DNA from: Parabacteroides sp. Marseille-P3160
GTDB lineage: Bacteria; Bacteroidota; Bacteroidia; Bacteroidales; Tannerellaceae
Direction of reading: 5' to 3'
Assembly (NCBI RefSeq): GCF_900162725.1
Contig: NZ_LT799418.1
Coordinates: 1,410,831-1,474,830 of the forward strand
DNA: 64,000 bases
This document shows, piece by piece, positions 16,369 to 25,609 of the stretch. The notes beneath the pieces were generated by a model that saw only the letters and a list, made by a program, of their open reading frames with translations, had not been told where the DNA came from and did not search any database. Numbering within the stretch: the stretch's first letter is position 1; every line of letters begins with the position of its first letter. The translations under genes were made by a program, and so were the position numbers.

Positions 16369-18009
16369 ATGAGCACAAAGACAAGCAAGCATCCTGCCGG
16401 CCTCGTTTTCCTGTTTATGACGGAAATGTGGGAGCGCTTCGGTTACTATCTGATGTTGGGTATTTTCACGCTTTATCTAATGAGTGCCGATGGCATGGGG
16501 ATGGAGCAAAGTAGAGCATATGATATCGTAGGCACCTACCTGGGATTGGTATATCTGACCCCTTTTCTTGGAGGGATGATTGCTGATAAATTGCTCGGCT
16601 ACCGCTTGTCTATTATTATAGGTGGATTATTGATGGCTTTGGGTTATGCATTGCTGTCTATACCTTCGGAGAACCTATTATGGGGAGCTTTGCTGCTGAT
16701 CATATTTGGAAACGGCTTCTTCAAGCCGAACATGACTACTTTATTGGGTAACTTATATACCAAGGAGCAATATAAAGCCCAGAAGGATGCAGGTTACAGC
16801 TTTTTTTACATGAGAGTGAACGTAGGTGCTTTCATTTGTAATTTTGTGGCGGCTTTCCTTCGGAATGAGTATGGCTGGGGATATGCTTTCCTGGCAGCAA
16901 GTATAGGCATGATCGTCGGTCTAATAGTATTTCTCTCGGGTACAAAGCATATAAAGGAAGCCGATATCATTAAAAAACAGGAACACGCCGGTTCGGATAT
17001 CAGCAAAGTGCTGCTGTATGTCTTTGTGCCGGCGATTCTTTTTGCAGCGGTAGGGTGGCTGATCCCCGGTAATCTGCTCGGGACGGATTCGGCTGATGCC
17101 TTTTTATTTGCCTGTGTTCCGGTCATCGTGTTTTTCGGTTCTCTTGTGTTCCGGGCACCGAAAGCCGAGCATACTCAAATAAAAGCGCTGCTTATCGTAT
17201 ATGTGATCATGATACCTTTCTTTGCCGTGTTCCAGCAGAATGCGACCGCGTTGACTACCTTTGCCGAAACATATACCGACCGTGAAATGCCTGTCGCCAT
17301 AGCAAAGGCGGCAGATGCTGCTAAAATGACACAGACGCTTACTTATGAGAAAGATTCCGTGCCGTTCTTAGATAGTCGTTTAAAAACGGTGGTAGATAGG
17401 AATGATCAGATACTTAATACCTATGATTATCCGAGTTATTTTAAGAATCAGTCTCCCGACCGCTTGCCGGAAGAGGGACAAAAAGTGACGTTGCTGTCGA
17501 CGGAGATTTTCCAATCGGTCGGTCCTTTTTTCATTGTTTTGTTGACTCCCTTGATGATCGGCTTTTTCTCTTTTCTGAAAAGAAGAGGCAAGGAACCCTC
17601 TACCCCGGAAAAAATGGCTTGGGGATTGGTGATTACGGGATTATCATCATTGGTAATGGTATTTGCCGTTTTGTTTACCGATATTTATACCCACAAGGCT
17701 CCAATGTTGTGGCTGGTGGGCTGTTATGTCGTGATTACAGTAGGTGAATTATTGATCGGACCGATCGGTCTCTCGCTTACTTCCAAACTCAGCCCGAAGA
17801 ATATTACCGCCTTTATGATGGGGGGATGGTTCTTGTCAAACTCGATCGGGAATAAACTGAGTGGAATCTTGGCCGGACTGTGGGATCAGTTTGACCATAA
17901 GGCCTTTTTCTTTATGATGAATGCGGCCTTATGTCTGGTCGCGGCTGTCGTGATCTTCTCGCTGGTAAAATGGCTGAAAACGATTGTGAACGAGCAAGAA
18001 GCAGATTGA
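16369..18009 (+). CDS. POT/PTR-family peptide:H+ symporter
   Basis: A 546-residue proton-dependent oligopeptide transporter. Helix 1 contains MTEMWERFGYY with the ExxER proton-coupling motif, and LGGMIADKLLGYR is the family's conserved loop. NGFFKPNMTTLLG follows as the second PTR signature. About 12-14 hydrophobic segments are present, with a long loop near residues 290-380 that is common in Bacteroidetes members. I prefer ATG 16369, since ATG 16348 sits very close to the predicted transcription start. It imports di- and tripeptides. The adjacent remnant of an X-Pro aminopeptidase gene would have completed a peptide-use pair. Confidence 0.9.
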   Translation: MSTKTSKHPAGLVFLFMTEMWERFGYYLMLGIFTLYLMSADGMGMEQSRAYDIVGTYLGLVYLTPFLGGMIADKLLGYRLSIIIGGLLMALGYALLSIPSENLLWGALLLIIFGNGFFKPNMTTLLGNLYTKEQYKAQKDAGYSFFYMRVNVGAFICNFVAAFLRNEYGWGYAFLAASIGMIVGLIVFLSGTKHIKEADIIKKQEHAGSDISKVLLYVFVPAILFAAVGWLIPGNLLGTDSADAFLFACVPVIVFFGSLVFRAPKAEHTQIKALLIVYVIMIPFFAVFQQNATALTTFAETYTDREMPVAIAKAADAAKMTQTLTYEKDSVPFLDSRLKTVVDRNDQILNTYDYPSYFKNQSPDRLPEEGQKVTLLSTEIFQSVGPFFIVLLTPLMIGFFSFLKRRGKEPSTPEKMAWGLVITGLSSLVMVFAVLFTDIYTHKAPMLWLVGCYVVITVGELLIGPIGLSLTSKLSPKNITAFMMGGWFLSNSIGNKLSGILAGLWDQFDHKAFFFMMNAALCLVAAVVIFSLVKWLKTIVNEQEAD

Positions 18010-18033
18010 ATAAGATGTTTAAAATCTAATAAA

Positions 18034-18723
18034 ATTAATATCATAAATAAACGCATAGCCGACCTGAGGCTGTTTATGAAAGAACACGGTCTGCATGCTT
18101 TTATTGTTCCGAGTACCGATCCGCATATGAGTGAGTATCCTCCCGCTTATTATGAAAGCAGGGTCTGGCTAAGTGGTTTCACCGGATCAGCTGGGACGTT
18201 AGTGATAACCTTATCGAAGGCAGGTCTGTGGACGGACTCCCGCTATTTTATCCAGGCGGCTAATGAGTTGGAAGGTTCAGAAATCGCTCTATTCAAAGAT
18301 CGTTTGCCAGAGACCCCTTCTTTTACCGACTGGCTCATTAGTGAACTAAAACCCGGAGAGGCTGTGGGTATCGATGCGAATGTCTATGCCGCCAAAGACG
18401 CCATGGTCCTGAAAGAACGCATCGGTGTTGCCGGTATTAATCTGGTGAGCGACTATGATCCGTTGTCTGCCATTTGGGAGAATCGTCCTTCGATCCCTAA
18501 AAGCAAGATTCGGATTTTCCCCGTCGAGTTTTCGGGCGAATCGACGGCAAGTAAGATCGCACGGATACGTGAGAGCATCCGCCAAGCAAAAGCCGATTCG
18601 ATTCTTATCAGTACGTTAGACACGATTGCCTGGACTTTTAATATTCGTGGAGCGGATGTTGCTTATAATCCGGTGGCTATTGCGTATGCCTTTATCTCAT
18701 TGGATCGGGCTATTCTTTTTATT
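18034..18723 (+). pseudogene. Aminopeptidase P family gene, truncated
   Basis: The frame encodes the N-terminal creatinase-like domain of a Bacteroidetes X-Pro aminopeptidase: KEHGLHAFIVPSTDPHMSEY, WLSGFTGSAGT and WTDSRYFIQA are highly characteristic. The similarity stops near 18723 (NPVAIAYAFISLDRAILFIE), and the frame runs on as unrelated sequence to 18858. The second N-terminal domain and the whole metal-binding catalytic domain, about 370 residues, are missing. The natural start is also lost: codons before MKEHG read INIINKRIADLRLF with ATT where an ATG would be expected (18034). The product cannot be an active peptidase. It follows the peptide transporter by 24 bases, probably an old operon. 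Confidence 0.8.
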
Positions 18724-19019
18724 GAATATTTTATGCGAAACTTTTGTATTTTTACAGCATGTAAATGTGAACCGCTCCTTGTTCTTTTGCTTAATGAATA
18801 TACTCTCGACGAACTACCTTCAGGTCTTTTGACTGTTAGGGCTTTCTCTCTTGGATAACCGATGCAACCTTTTGAAAGAAATAAGTATCTATGTTATAGG
18901 AATAATACAAACCATTATTTAATTCTAATGCTTATGAAAACAACTACTCCGCCACTGATATTTGTAACATACAGTCCTTTAGTCCTATGAAAATGTTTTA
19001 TTGATAAAAACAAAAATAG
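18724..19019. other. AT-rich gap without a supported gene
   Basis: This stretch follows the break in the aminopeptidase gene. It holds a 42-codon frame at 18862-18990 (starting MQPFERNKYL) that I do not recognise. Nothing else is supported. It is part of the decayed region 18.0-20.3 kb. Confidence 0.3.
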
Positions 19020-19358
19020 ATGAAAAAACTAATTTTTTAAAGCACATTGATAATGCTTATTTCATGTAGTAAAGATGAGACCAATACTTCGCCTTTTGAT
19101 CCCAAGAACGCGATAGTAGGTAAATGGGAACTAATAGAAAAAGGAGTTAGTGGTGTAACAGAACCATATAAAGCAAATAGATATATCGAATATTTAGAGA
19201 ATGGTACGATGGTTTATTATTATGATGATACAAATGAATATGTTGTTTCTGAAGCTATATATTGGATAGATGATACTTTTTTGTATCATGGCTCATACGA
19301 TAAAACTATCGTCATTAAATATTCATACAAATTTTATGAGGATAAAATATGGTTATAA
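19020..19358 (+). pseudogene. Small lipoprotein gene with an in-frame stop in its signal peptide
   Basis: From ATG 19020 the frame reads MKKLIF, then TAA (19038-19040), then STLIMLISCSKDE in the same frame. MKKLIF-x-STLIMLISC is an obvious lipoprotein signal with its Cys, so one nonsense codon, for example TTA to TAA, has interrupted it. The mature part, to about residue 112, includes NAIVGKWELIE, reminiscent of lipocalin-like lipoproteins of Bacteroidetes. A restart at ATG 19047 would leave too short a signal (MLISC). Confidence 0.6.
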
Positions 19359-19417
19359 TTCATCGATATGTTTTCCACATTTGATACTTTTATTTATCAA
19401 CGTAAAAAATGACAGTT

Positions 19418-20284
19418 ATGAGAAAACTGATTTTTGCAGCCATTTTTATGGTAATGGTAGGGAGCGGTTTAGCACAAGAAACGATTTTACTAAAAAATTC
19501 CAAAGGAGTCCTTGAATCCGTAGAATTTTCTGCAGATGAGAAACGTACAATAGTTCCGGCAACCGCGGATGTCTTTTTTAAAGAGATGCTGGGTATATAA
19601 TCAACCGACGAATTCAGGAAAACAGAACGGAAACAAAAACAAAAAGAATTTGCCCACGAACATTTTGAACAATATTATAAAGGTGTAAAAGTAGAAGGCG
19701 AAGGATATAACTTTCATTATAAAAACTGAAAAATGTAATTTGCACATGGGCATTATATAAGTATTAGTGACATTAATATCCAACCATCCATTACTGAACG
19801 TGAAGCAATGGAGAGTTTTGCCAGATACAAGAATATACCGTTGGAAGATGTTGTTGATTTTCTTGCGGAACTGATCATAAAGGAAATACCGGCAAAAACC
19901 GATACTGTGCCTATGCTCGTTTATAAAATCTATTTGTATGCCGATTACCGGCATAATACGGAAATAGGATTTATTGATGCACATACGAGAAAGGTGATAT
20001 TTACCGAACCAGCTTTGATCGATTTCTCCGCAACAGGGACCTTTGAAACCCGCTATTCAAGTACACAGCAGGAAATTACACACTATTATCAAGGAGGTTA
20101 TCATTTGGTAGATCCCACCTGATCTGCTGTTATACATACATGGAATTTAGAGGGGCGCACAGACTTTTTCAATCCTGCCGGAACAACAAGTGCCATAGAA
20201 TTAATAGATTATAACAATGCTTGGACGCAAACGGAACACCGATCCAACAACAACGATATGGGATCGGATCTGAAGGAAGAGTGA
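19418..20284 (+). pseudogene. M4 (thermolysin-like) metalloprotease gene, propeptide region with four nonsense codons
   Basis: A signal peptide (MRKLIFAAIFMVMVGSGLAQ) is followed by a fungalysin/thermolysin-type propeptide: ATADVFFKEMLGI, HFEQYYKGVKVEGEGY and a PepSY-like MLVYKIYLYADY segment. TGTFETRYSSTQQ, YYQGGYHLVD and VIHTWNLEGRTDF then mark the beginning of the M4 catalytic domain. The same frame is kept for about 870 bases, but is cut by TAA 19598, TGA 19727, TAA 19736 and TGA 20120, ending at TGA 20282. The HExxH zinc site and the rest of the peptidase are absent. It is a pseudogene with an internal deletion near 20245. Start ATG 19409 is an alternative. Confidence 0.75.
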
Positions 20285-20387
20285 AAATTAGCTGGTCATA
20301 GACAGACTTAATAAGGATAAAATAAATCATCTAAAGAACATCTTACAAAAAAATCTCATTTTTATTTTCATTTTTATAGAGAAGTTG

Positions 20388-20395
20388 TATATTTG
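20388..20395 (+). promoter_or_regulatory. -7 element of the trp operon promoter
   Basis: TATATTTG matches TAnnTTTG exactly. A TTTTC at 20365-20369 is the nearest candidate for the -33 element. Transcription would start near 20402, just before the leader peptide ATG at 20415. Confidence 0.65.
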
Positions 20396-20414
20396 CTGTC
20401 GAAATAACGGAAAA

Positions 20415-20477
20415 ATGAATACAGTGCTTGTAAATACATATTGGTGGTGGCGTCTCTTACAACTCAAAATGTCGTAA
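20415..20477 (+). CDS. trpL: trp operon leader peptide
   Basis: A 20-codon frame from ATG 20415 to TAA 20475, with three consecutive Trp codons (residues 10-12, YWWWRLL, bases 20442-20450). It sits between the trp promoter and a strong terminator that precedes trpB. Three adjacent Trp codons in a 20-residue peptide at this position are strong evidence for Trp-sensing attenuation. The last codons and the stop overlap TGTCGTAAG (20470-20478), complementary to the right side of the terminator. Confidence 0.88.
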   Translation: MNTVLVNTYWWWRLLQLKMS

Positions 20478-20519
20478 GGAGCGGTCCTATGTGTATTATA
20501 TAAGGAATAGATATAAATG

Positions 20520-20550
20520 AAGGCCTGTCGTACTTACGACAGGTCTTTTT
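20520..20550 (+). terminator. trp attenuator terminator
   Basis: AAGGCCTGTCGT (20520-20531), loop ACTT and ACGACAGGTCTT (20536-20547) form a 12-pair stem with one G-U pair, running into the T-rich tail TCTTTTTGTTT. TGTCGTAAG at the leader peptide stop can pair with CTTACGACA (20533-20541), nine bases of the loop and right arm, giving an alternative structure when the leader's end is ribosome-free. Confidence 0.85.
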
Positions 20551-20596
20551 GTTTAGCGGAATAAGGAAAAACAATTATATAAATGATCAAAAGAAA

Positions 20597-21802
20597 ATGA
20601 AAACGTATCAAGTGGATGAGAAGGGGTATTACGGACGGTTCGGCGGGGCCTATGTTCCTGAAATACTGCATCAGTGTGTGGAGGATCTGCAGAAGACATA
20701 CCTGACTGTATTGGAGAGCGAATCTTTCCGCAAGGAATATGAACAGTTGCTGAGGGATTACGTGGGCCGTCCTTCGCCTCTCTATCTGGCGAAACGGTTA
20801 AGTGATAAATACGGATGCCGGATATACCTGAAGCGGGAAGACCTGAATCATACCGGAGCGCATAAGATCAATAATACGATCGGACAGATCCTGCTGGCCC
20901 GGCGGATGGGGAAAACAAGGATCATCGCCGAAACGGGAGCCGGCCAGCATGGGGTTGCCACGGCGACGGTCTGCGCCTTGATGGACATGCCTTGCGTCGT
21001 CTATATGGGCAAGACCGATGTAGAACGGCAACAGCCGAATGTGGAAAAGATGGAGATGCTCGGCGCGACGGTCGTACCGGTCACTTCCGGCAATATGACG
21101 CTGAAGGACGCGACCAACGAGGCGATCCGCGACTGGTGTTGCCATCCTTCCGATACCTATTATATCATTGGATCGACCGTCGGCCCGCATCCTTATCCGG
21201 ATATGGTGGCGCGCCTTCAGTCCGTGATCAGCGAGGAGATCAAAAAACAGTTGCTGGAGCAGGAAGGGCGGGATTATCCCGACTATCTGTTCGCCTGTGT
21301 CGGCGGAGGAAGCAACGCGGCCGGAACCATTTACCATTATATCGACGACGACCGGGTGAAGATTATCCTGGCGGAAGCCGGTGGCAAAGGTGTGGATTCC
21401 GGCGAAAGCGCCGCTACGATCCACTTGGGAAAACTCGGGATCATCCACGGCTCGCGTACCTTGGTGATGCAGAATGAAGACGGGCAGATCGAAGAGCCTT
21501 ACTCCATCTCCGCCGGGCTGGATTATCCGGGGATCGGCCCGATTCATGCCAACCTGGCCTTGGAACACCGGGCGACTGTTTTGGCCATCGACGACGATGA
21601 GGCGCTGGAGGCCGCTTTCGAACTGACAGCGTTCGAAGGCATCATCCCGGCATTGGAAAGCGCTCATGCGCTGGGTGCTTTGTCAAAAGTGGCGTTTAAA
21701 CCCGAAGATGTGGTCGTGCTGACCGTTTCGGGTCGCGGGGACAAGGATATGGAAACTTATATCAAGGCGAAGAAGGCCGGCTATGGAAGTAAAAACAATT
21801 AA
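20597..21802 (+). CDS. trpB: Tryptophan synthase beta chain
   Basis: A 401-residue TrpB, joining indole and L-serine to make tryptophan. The PLP Lys lies in [10 protein letters not shown], the phosphate-binding glycine loop is GGGSNAAG, and FGGAYVPE at the N-terminus and [12 protein letters not shown] are diagnostic. I start it at ATG 20597, the [10 protein letters not shown] form. The frame from 20549 would begin inside the attenuator. It is the first structural gene of the operon, separated from trpA by the five other trp genes, an order seen in Bacteroidetes. Confidence 0.96.
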   Translation: MKTYQVDEKGYYGRFGGAYVPEILHQCVEDLQKTYLTVLESESFRKEYEQLLRDYVGRPSPLYLAKRLSDKYGCRIYLKREDLNHTGAHKINNTIGQILLARRMGKTRIIAETGAGQHGVATATVCALMDMPCVVYMGKTDVERQQPNVEKMEMLGATVVPVTSGNMTLKDATNEAIRDWCCHPSDTYYIIGSTVGPHPYPDMVARLQSVISEEIKKQLLEQEGRDYPDYLFACVGGGSNAAGTIYHYIDDDRVKIILAEAGGKGVDSGESAATIHLGKLGIIHGSRTLVMQNEDGQIEEPYSISAGLDYPGIGPIHANLALEHRATVLAIDDDEALEAAFELTAFEGIIPALESAHALGALSKVAFKPEDVVVLTVSGRGDKDMETYIKAKKAGYGSKNN

Positions 21803-21814
21803 TAGATAGGAAAG

Positions 21815-23218
21815 ATGGATTACATTTTTAAAACTAAAACAAAGCAGTTGCTCGGCGACTTGCATACACCGGTCAGCCTTTATCTGAAATTGAGGGATCT
21901 TTACCCCGAGTCCGCTCTACTGGAAAGCTCGGACTTTCACGGAAATGAGAACAGCTTGTCTTTTATTGCGCTTTCCCCCCTGGCCAGTTATGGGGTCAAT
22001 TGTGGAAAAGCGACCGCGACATATCCTGACGGCGTAACGGAGGTAACTACCCTGACCGAAGATTACCGGGTAGAGGATGCCTTGAACGCCTTTCTCCGTT
22101 GCTTTCAGGTAGAAGGCCCCAAGAAAGAGGTTTGCGGATTGTACGGATATACCGCTTTTGATGCCGTACGTTATTTCGAAAATATTCCGGTCATCGAGTC
22201 TCATCATGCGGAGAACGATGCACCGGATATTCTTTATATACTGTATAAGTACGTAATCGTGTTCGACCATTTCAGAAACGAACTGACGCTCGTCGAGCTG
22301 CTTCGTGAAAAAGAGGAAAGCGGCTTGGAAAGCATCGAGTCGATGATAGAGAATCGTAATTTCGCTTCCTATAACTTTATTCCGGAAGGAGAAGAGACTT
22401 CTCCGATCACGGATGAGGAATACCGGGCGATGGTACGCGAAGGAGTGCGGCATTGCCTGCGGGGCGACGTTTTCCAGATCGTATTGAGCCGCCGCTTCGA
22501 GCAGCCTTTCAAGGGGGATGACTTTAAGGTCTACCGGGCCTTGCGGAGTATCAATCCGTCGCCTTACCTGTTCTATTTCGATTTCGGCGGATTCCGTATT
22601 TTCGGTTCTTCGCCGGAAACGCATTGCAAGGTGGGCGGCCGCCATGCCAGCATCGATCCGATTGCCGGGACGGCTTTCCGTACCGGGGATTTTGCCTTGG
22701 ACAAACAACGGACGGAAGCTTTGTTGGCCGATCCGAAGGAAAATGCCGAGCATGTCATGCTGGTAGACCTTGCCAGGAATGACCTGAGCCGGAATGCGGA
22801 TAACGTAAAGGTCGATTTCTACAAGGAGGTACAATATTACAGCCATGTGATCCATCTCGTTTCCCGCGTCAGCGGAGAGATCCGTCCGGACAGCAACTCG
22901 ATTAAGACCTATATCGATACCTTCCCTGCCGGAACGCTGAGCGGGGCACCCAAAGTGCGCGCCATGGAGCTGATCACCGAACTGGAAAAGCATAACCGGG
23001 GTGCCTACGGAGGCTGCATCGGATTTATCGGACTAAACGGCGACCTGAATCAGGCCATTACGATCCGTACCTTTGTCAGCCGGGGAAACGTGCTGTACTA
23101 CCAGGCCGGAGCCGGAATCGTAGCCAAGAGCGATGATGCGCGTGAATTGCAGGAAGTGAACAGTAAATTGGGAGCGTTGAAAAAAGCGATCTCCTTAGCT
23201 GCAACCGTAAAGAATTAA
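21815..23218 (+). CDS. trpE: Anthranilate synthase component I
   Basis: A 467-residue chorismate-binding enzyme making anthranilate with glutamine-derived ammonia from TrpG. The catalytic domain carries FQIVLSRRFE, GSSPETH, DPIAGTAFRTG, ARNDLSR and TFPAGTLSGAPK, the last being the usual chorismate-site signature. The N-terminal LLES (residues 25-28), the Trp-binding element of feedback-inhibited enzymes, is intact, so end-product inhibition is likely in addition to attenuation. It starts 12 bases after trpB and 8 bases separate it from trpG. Confidence 0.96.
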   Translation: MDYIFKTKTKQLLGDLHTPVSLYLKLRDLYPESALLESSDFHGNENSLSFIALSPLASYGVNCGKATATYPDGVTEVTTLTEDYRVEDALNAFLRCFQVEGPKKEVCGLYGYTAFDAVRYFENIPVIESHHAENDAPDILYILYKYVIVFDHFRNELTLVELLREKEESGLESIESMIENRNFASYNFIPEGEETSPITDEEYRAMVREGVRHCLRGDVFQIVLSRRFEQPFKGDDFKVYRALRSINPSPYLFYFDFGGFRIFGSSPETHCKVGGRHASIDPIAGTAFRTGDFALDKQRTEALLADPKENAEHVMLVDLARNDLSRNADNVKVDFYKEVQYYSHVIHLVSRVSGEIRPDSNSIKTYIDTFPAGTLSGAPKVRAMELITELEKHNRGAYGGCIGFIGLNGDLNQAITIRTFVSRGNVLYYQAGAGIVAKSDDARELQEVNSKLGALKKAISLAATVKN

Positions 23219-23226
23219 GATAGATC

Positions 23227-23793
23227 ATGAAAATATTATTATTCGACAATTACGATTCTTTCACTTATAATTTACTTCATATACTGAGGGAATTCGGTGC
23301 GGATGTGGAGGTGCACCGAAATGACAAGATTTCCCTGGATGAGGTCGACCGTTTCGATAAGATCGTCCTTTCTCCCGGACCAGGTATCCCCGAAGAGGCC
23401 GGCATCCTTTTACCGTTGATCCGGCGGTACGCCCCGACGAAATCCATTCTCGGCGTCTGCCTGGGCGAGCAGGCTATCGGCGAGGCTTTTGGGGCGAAGC
23501 TGGAGAACCTGACGAATGTGCATCATGGCGTCTGCTCTGAAATCCGTGTGATTGCCCGGGATCCACTGTTGGAAGGGTTGGAACCTGCTTTCCGCGCAGG
23601 TCGTTATCACTCCTGGGTAGTTTCGAAGGAGGACTTTCCGGATTGCCTCGAAATAACGGCCGAAGATCTGGTAGAGAAGCAAATCATGGCGATAAGGCAT
23701 CGTAAATATGATGTACACGGGATCCAGTTTCATCCTGAGTCCATTCTTACGCCGCAAGGAAAAACAATTATTCGTAACTGGTTAAATTTATAA
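23227..23793 (+). CDS. trpG: Anthranilate synthase component II (glutamine amidotransferase)
   Basis: A 188-residue class I glutamine amidotransferase. DNYDSFTYNL at the N-terminus, SPGPGIP, and the nucleophile Cys in GVCLGEQAIG are clear. The usual GHQ after the Cys is GEQ here, a small variation. The catalytic His and Glu are in GIQFHPESILT. It supplies ammonia to TrpE and might also serve para-aminobenzoate synthesis, as in some bacteria. It lies in tight series with trpE and trpD (8- and 4-base gaps). Confidence 0.95.
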   Translation: MKILLFDNYDSFTYNLLHILREFGADVEVHRNDKISLDEVDRFDKIVLSPGPGIPEEAGILLPLIRRYAPTKSILGVCLGEQAIGEAFGAKLENLTNVHHGVCSEIRVIARDPLLEGLEPAFRAGRYHSWVVSKEDFPDCLEITAEDLVEKQIMAIRHRKYDVHGIQFHPESILTPQGKTIIRNWLNL

Positions 23794-23797
23794 GATC

Positions 23798-24793
23798 ATG
23801 AAGGAAATATTATATAGATTATTCGAACATCAGTATCTGGGGCGGGAAGAAGCTCATCAGATCCTGCAAAACATTGCGGACGGCAAATACAGTGAAGCGC
23901 AGGTTGCAAGCCTGATCACGGTTTTCCTGATGCGCAGTATTTCCGTGGAGGAAGTGGCTGGATTCCGGGACGCCTTGCTGGAGATGCGGATCCCGGTTGA
24001 TCTTTCGGAATTCCGGCCGATCGATATTGTCGGAACCGGCGGTGACGGAAAGAATACGTTTAACATCAGTACCGCCTCTTGCTTTGTCCTGGCGGGCGCC
24101 GGATATAAAGTGGTCAAACATGGGAACTACGGGGCGACTTCCGTCAGCGGCGCCAGCAATGTGATCGAACAGCACGGGGTTAAGTTTACTTCGGATATCG
24201 ACCGTCTGCGCCGCTCTATCGAGGAAACGAACCTGGCCTATTTGCACGCGCCTTTGTTTAATCCGGCCTTGAAGGCAGTGGCTCCCGTCCGGAAAAGTTT
24301 GGGCGTCCGCAGTTTTTTCAATATCTTGGGCCCGTTGGTGAATCCGGTGCTGCCGGCTTATCAGTTGTTAGGTGTTTACAGCTTGCCGATGCTGCGTTTG
24401 TATAGTTATATTTATCAGGAGAGCGGTATCCGGTTCGGTGTAGTGCATAGTTTGGACGGATACGACGAAATCTCGTTGACAACCGAATTCAAGGTATCGC
24501 TGCCGGAAATGGAAAAAGTCTATACCCCGGAGATGCTCGGTTTCGAGCGTTGTGAGGAGAAAGACCTATATGGCGGGGATACGCCGGAAGATGCGGCGAA
24601 AATATTCGATGCCGTACTGGGGAATACCGCGACGGCAGCGCAAAAGAACTGCGTGCTGGCTAATTCTGCTTTTGCGATCCAGGTGATCTGCCCGGAGAAG
24701 AAGATACAGGATTGCCTGGCGGAGGTGCGCGAATCGTTGGAGGGCGGGAAAGCACTGGCTTCCTTTAAGAAATTTGTTTCTTTAAATACCTGA
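23798..24793 (+). CDS. trpD: Anthranilate phosphoribosyltransferase
   Basis: A 331-residue TrpD, attaching phosphoribose from PRPP to anthranilate. The glycine-rich PRPP loop GTGGDGKNTFNIST (from about residue 76) and KHGNYGATSVSGASNVIE are the two family signatures, and the N-terminal helical domain is complete. Length is normal. It starts 4 bases after trpG and is followed 3 bases later by trpC, so the genes are probably translationally coupled. Confidence 0.95.
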   Translation: MKEILYRLFEHQYLGREEAHQILQNIADGKYSEAQVASLITVFLMRSISVEEVAGFRDALLEMRIPVDLSEFRPIDIVGTGGDGKNTFNISTASCFVLAGAGYKVVKHGNYGATSVSGASNVIEQHGVKFTSDIDRLRRSIEETNLAYLHAPLFNPALKAVAPVRKSLGVRSFFNILGPLVNPVLPAYQLLGVYSLPMLRLYSYIYQESGIRFGVVHSLDGYDEISLTTEFKVSLPEMEKVYTPEMLGFERCEEKDLYGGDTPEDAAKIFDAVLGNTATAAQKNCVLANSAFAIQVICPEKKIQDCLAEVRESLEGGKALASFKKFVSLNT

Positions 24794-24796
24794 ATA

Positions 24797-25609
24797 ATGA
24801 AAGATATATTAGACGAAATCGTTGCGAATAAACGGATTGAGATTGCCCGGCAAAAGGAAGCGGTTCCTCTGGAAACCCTTTTGGCTTTCGGAAGCGATCG
24901 CCTGGAGCGGTCTACCCGTTCGATGCGGGCTTCGTTGGCGCAATCCAAGACAGGAATCATTGCCGAGTTCAAGCGGAAATCACCCTCCAAAGGGTGGCTC
25001 TACCCTGATGCGGACATCACGAAAGTGCTTCCCGCGTATGAAGCGGCAGGAGCAGCTGCTTGTTCTATCTTGACGGACGAGCGCTTTTTCGGCGGTTCTT
25101 TGGGAGATCTGCAGCGTGCCCGCCGGCTGGTGGAACTGCCTTTGCTGCGGAAAGATTTTATCCTCGATTCGTATCAGCTTTACCAGGCGCGGGTGATGGG
25201 GGCGGACGCAGTCTTGTTGATCGCCTCCTGCCTGACGGAAGACGAGTGCTATTCTCTGGCCGAGACGGCTCATGTCCTGGGGTTGGAAGTTTTGCTGGAG
25301 GTACATCATCCCGGGGAGCTTTCCCGGTTGAACCCTTGCATCGACTTACTGGGGGTGAATAACCGGAATCTGGGAACTTTTTATACTGACGTCGGGAACT
25401 CATATCTTTTGATAGAAGGCATGAAAGAAGTGTCGGCGACTTATGGCTACTCCCCCTTGTTGGTTTCGGAAAGCGGAATCTCCAATCCGGAGACGGTGGC
25501 GCGGTTGCGGGCGTCCGGTTTCCGCGGTTTCCTGATCGGGGAGACTTTCATGCGTGCGGAGAATCCCGGGAAAGCGCTGGCTGACTTTATCGGAGGGTTG
25601 CCATGCTGA
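24797..25609 (+). CDS. trpC: Indole-3-glycerol-phosphate synthase
   Basis: A 270-residue TIM-barrel enzyme. AEFKRKSPSKGWL contains the catalytic Lys, LRKDFILDSYQ the second Lys, LLEVHHPGEL the Glu region, and LGVNNRNLGTF and VSESGI complete the phosphate and catalytic loops. It is not fused to TrpF, unlike the enterobacterial enzyme. It overlaps trpF by 7 bases. Confidence 0.95.
   Translation: MKDILDEIVANKRIEIARQKEAVPLETLLAFGSDRLERSTRSMRASLAQSKTGIIAEFKRKSPSKGWLYPDADITKVLPAYEAAGAAACSILTDERFFGGSLGDLQRARRLVELPLLRKDFILDSYQLYQARVMGADAVLLIASCLTEDECYSLAETAHVLGLEVLLEVHHPGELSRLNPCIDLLGVNNRNLGTFYTDVGNSYLLIEGMKEVSATYGYSPLLVSESGISNPETVARLRASGFRGFLIGETFMRAENPGKALADFIGGLPC

Noticed and set aside
20549..20596. 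Longer N-terminus of TrpB
   Set aside because: The extension begins inside the terminator T run; TrpB homologues start close to [10 protein letters not shown] at 20597.
20798..21667. 289-codon antisense frame in trpB
   Set aside because: It is a shadow of a GC-rich, highly conserved gene and has no recognisable family motif.
21917..22993. 358-codon antisense frame in trpE
   Set aside because: Shadow frame opposite clear trpE motifs, with no signal, domain or ribosome site.
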